Below the pieces are notes generated by a model. It searched no databases, had not been told where the DNA came from, and saw only the letters and a program-made list of their open reading frames with translations. From Spartobacteria bacterium (GTDB lineage Bacteria > Verrucomicrobiota > Verrucomicrobiia > Chthoniobacterales > UBA10450): a DNA stretch of 64,000 nt. Positions 61,574 through 64,000 of this stretch are shown here, in pieces (positions within the stretch are counted from its first letter, which is position 1; every line of letters begins with the position of its first letter). A program made the position numbers and the translations under genes. The stretch is taken from positions 1 to 64,000 of the forward strand of contig PNAA01000059.1 in the NCBI GenBank assembly GCA_003169975.1, given 5' to 3'.

Positions 61574-63640
61574 ATGAGAAAACAATCAGCTGCATGCAAA
61601 TCGGGCACGCTCCCGCGCTTCTTTCGAGCCACATGCATCACTGGGCTTCTGCCGGCGCTGGTCTTGTTGCTCAGCATTCAATCCAGCTTTGCCGGGAGCG
61701 CCACCTGGCTGGCAACTCCTGCCACCGGGGACTGGAACACGGCCGCCAATTGGACGGCAGGTGGCCCGCCCAATGGGTCCGCGGACACAGCAACATTCGC
61801 CGTATCCAATACAAATGGCGTCTCTCTCTCGGCCACCGCCGAGGTCAATCGCACCGTGTTCAACTCGGGCGCGAGCCCGTTTACGATCACCGCCAGCCCT
61901 ACGTTTGCCTTGATCATCAGCGGTGCAGGCATCACGAACAATTCCGCAATCGCACAGAACTTTGTGACTGGTGTGGACGGCGCAGGCGAAATAGGGCAGA
62001 TCATATTCGCGAACAGCGCAACCGCCGGGAGCCAGACTGTTTTCACCAACGCGGGTAGTACGATCGGCAATCTACAGCAAGGCGGTACGATGGTGTTCCA
62101 GGACAGCTCGAGCGCTGGCGACGCGATCGTAACCAATCTCGGCGGCGCGGCCGCTGGCGCGCGCGGCGGCGTGATTGAATTCGATAACACCTCGACTGCA
62201 GGCAACGCCCAGGTTACCCTCAATGGCGGCGTGGGCAGCGCGTCCGAAGGCGGGTTCGTTTTCTTCCATGACTCCGCCACCGCCGGCAATGGCACCTTTC
62301 TCGCCCAAGGCGGCGCACCCGGAGCATTTGGTGCCTGGGTCTTTTTCGATGGGAACTCAAACGCGGGCAATGGGACGTTCGTCGCCAACGGCGCACTTAG
62401 TGTTGTGTATATCGGAGGAGCAGCCAGCGCCGCCAACGGTAACTTCACCAATGACGGCGGACCAGCCACCGGCGCCGGTCAGGGCGGTCAAACGAGTCTC
62501 GATGCAGACGCGACCGGGGGGAACGCGACTTTTACGACCAATGGCGCCCCGGTTGCCGGCGGCCTCCCCGGCTATATGGGGGTCAATAACACCTCTACCG
62601 CGGGTAACGCCACCTTCACGGTCAATGGCGGAGCAGTTAGCGGGGCAGCCGGGGGCCTCCTTCAGTTTATCGATTACATGGGTTTGGTTGGCGCCCCAAC
62701 CGCGGCTAATGCCACGATCACGGTTAACGGCGGCGAAGTTAGCGGCGCAGCTGCGGGCCTCCTCCAGTTCACCAATAGCTCGACTGCAGAGAACGCCACT
62801 CTGGTCGCCAACGGCGGAGCCGGTGGTGGCGACGGCGGTAAAATCCAGTTTACTGTTGATTCTACCGGCGGTGCTGCGCTCGTGACGGTTTCCGGCAACG
62901 GCAATCTCGACATCAGCGGCCACAATACTCCGGGCGTGACGATTGGCTCGATCGAAGGCAGCGGCCTTGTCTTCTTGGGGGCTAACAAACTTACCATTGG
63001 CAGCAACAACCTAAGCACCGCTTTTTCCGGAACGACCCAGGACGGTGGCCTGAATGGTGGCACGGGCGGCTCACTGACGAAAATCGGCAAGGGCAAACTA
63101 ACTCTGAGCACGGCGAGCACCTACACTGGAGGCACCACCGTTAGCAAAGGCACACTCCTGGTCACAAATAAAACCGGCTCCGCCACAGGCAGAGGGACCG
63201 TGCTGGTCAACGCCGGGACACTCGGCGGAACCGGCAAGATCTCCGGCGCGGTTACTGTCGCGTCGGGAGCTACCCCTGCGGCACTGGCGCCTGGGAGTGG
63301 CAGCAAACCCGGCACACTAACCGTGCTGAGCACTCTGGCGTTCGGTTCCCATGCCACTTATAAAGTGGATTTGAACAGCAGCACCGTCAAAGCCGATCGA
63401 ATCATCGCCAAGGGCGTGACCATCAGCAGCGGCGCTCTGGTTTCGATTGGTGACCTCGGCAGCAGCATGCTGCCGAGCGGCACGGTCTTTACCGTAATCA
63501 ACAATACCGCCGCAACCCCGATCGCCGGGACCTTTAGCAACCTTGCCGATAACTCTACGTTAACTGTCGGCAGTAACACCTACCTCGTGAACTACGAAGG
63601 CGGCGACGGGAATGATCTGACGCTGAGTGTCGTGCCGTAG
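61574..63640 (+). CDS. Exported autotransporter-associated beta-strand repeat protein
   Basis: 688 residues. Signal peptide around CITGLLPALVLLLSIQSSFAG. Residues about 40-450 form short Gly/Ala/Asn/Thr repeats with the core STAGNATFTVNGG (variants SAGDAIVTNLGG, STAGNAQVTLNGG, SATAGNGTFLAQGG), typical of parallel beta-helices. A PF12951-type segment follows: GSLTKIGKGKLTLSTASTYTGGTTVSKGTLLV, then LVNAGTLGGTGKISGAVTVASGA and a C-terminal GNDLTLSVVP. No outer-membrane beta-barrel is present, so it is not a classical autotransporter. Probably a long surface fibre or adhesin. Preceded by leader copy C. Confidence 0.82.
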   Translation: MRKQSAACKSGTLPRFFRATCITGLLPALVLLLSIQSSFAGSATWLATPATGDWNTAANWTAGGPPNGSADTATFAVSNTNGVSLSATAEVNRTVFNSGASPFTITASPTFALIISGAGITNNSAIAQNFVTGVDGAGEIGQIIFANSATAGSQTVFTNAGSTIGNLQQGGTMVFQDSSSAGDAIVTNLGGAAAGARGGVIEFDNTSTAGNAQVTLNGGVGSASEGGFVFFHDSATAGNGTFLAQGGAPGAFGAWVFFDGNSNAGNGTFVANGALSVVYIGGAASAANGNFTNDGGPATGAGQGGQTSLDADATGGNATFTTNGAPVAGGLPGYMGVNNTSTAGNATFTVNGGAVSGAAGGLLQFIDYMGLVGAPTAANATITVNGGEVSGAAAGLLQFTNSSTAENATLVANGGAGGGDGGKIQFTVDSTGGAALVTVSGNGNLDISGHNTPGVTIGSIEGSGLVFLGANKLTIGSNNLSTAFSGTTQDGGLNGGTGGSLTKIGKGKLTLSTASTYTGGTTVSKGTLLVTNKTGSATGRGTVLVNAGTLGGTGKISGAVTVASGATPAALAPGSGSKPGTLTVLSTLAFGSHATYKVDLNSSTVKADRIIAKGVTISSGALVSIGDLGSSMLPSGTVFTVINNTAATPIAGTFSNLADNSTLTVGSNTYLVNYEGGDGNDLTLSVVP

Positions 63641-63773
63641 CTAAATTTAGGCCTATCGAGGGAAAACAACAAGTTTGCCAAGCCGCCCCCAGGCACAGGG
63701 GATTCGTCACGGCGGCAACGCCTACCACTCGAAAAGTCTGGCAAATTCACCACTAAAGGGGGAGTGTGAAAGG

Positions 63774-63965
63774 ATGAAACTAAAAACCAATCGACTATCG
63801 CGCTTGGCGGGCCTGAGCACGCTTGGCATCGTGCTCTTGATCGTCGTCCTCGTCATCCTCTTCGGCGGCGGCTTCGGCTTTGGCTGGGGCGGCCCCGGCT
63901 ACTATGGCGGCGGCGGCCTCGTCCTCCTCATCATCATCGTTTTGTTGGTGCTGGGGAAGCTGTAA
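63774..63965 (+). CDS. DUF3309-like small membrane protein
   Basis: 63 residues. Two hydrophobic segments (LGIVLLIVVLVILFGGGFG and GLVLLIIIVLLVLGKL) joined by a Gly/Tyr/Trp-rich loop (GFGWGGPGYYGGGG), the plan of DUF3309 proteins. ATG 63774 follows a GAAAGG ribosome binding site. Function unknown. The region between the preceding stop (63640) and this start holds nothing recognised. Confidence 0.65.
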   Translation: MKLKTNRLSRLAGLSTLGIVLLIVVLVILFGGGFGFGWGGPGYYGGGGLVLLIIIVLLVLGKL

Positions 63966-64000
63966 TGCGATCTGGCCAGCACAGGCCGCGCAAATCCAGA

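Overview
The window looks like a chromosomal stretch of a soil-type Verrucomicrobiota bacterium, possibly Chthoniobacterales/Spartobacteria. This is inferred from GC-rich coding, abundant secreted proteins with Kelch, dockerin-like and autotransporter-associated repeats, membrane glycosyltransferases fused to TPRs, and one exact match to the LexA operator described for Verrucomicrobia (TGTTC-N4-GAACA). No rRNA or CRISPR was seen. The only tRNA-like sequence is a broken 5' half.

Layout. 1-0.6 kb: C-terminally cut SIR2-like gene on the minus strand. 1-3.9 kb: aldo/keto reductase and a long acyl-CoA dehydrogenase. 3.9-24.4 kb: surface polysaccharide and glycosylation region with GT2, GT4, GT9 and GT39-like enzymes, fused GT2-methyltransferases, a sugar C-methyltransferase, a Wzx-like flippase and FkbM methyltransferases. 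24.5-28 kb: two near-identical prepilin genes on a tandem duplication, bracketed by two GT39-like/TPR membrane proteins. 28-38.3 kb: housekeeping block with a divergent ketol-acid reductoisomerase, a TPR protein translationally coupled to uvrA, a DHp-like mini-protein, a GT28-type glycolipid glycosyltransferase, YihY and a PGRP-type amidase. 38.3-50.8 kb: mixed small genes, an alpha/beta hydrolase, cupin, MmcQ/YjbR, a SulP transporter, a D-aminoacylase-like enzyme, a secreted FN3 protein and a single-domain response regulator. 50.8-64 kb: accessory region with a decayed integrase, a tRNA fragment, tandem repeats, gene fragments and large secreted repeat proteins.

How it fits together. The 3.9-24 kb genes could make, flip and modify a cell-surface glycan. 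The TPR-fused membrane glycosyltransferases next to the pilins suggest pilin or exported-protein glycosylation. The right-hand region makes exported adhesin-like or enzyme-like proteins. Three of these genes share a conserved 5' leader with two compensatory hairpins, which is a candidate structured RNA or common regulatory element.

The most striking sequence-level signal is a 9-mer, TCGTTAGGC, seen about 21 times (25 copies of its last 8 bases) on both strands and in several reading frames. It is dense in the core genes and almost absent from the right-hand accessory region. It behaves like a DNA-uptake sequence or another genome-wide DNA signal. All counts and alignments were made by eye.
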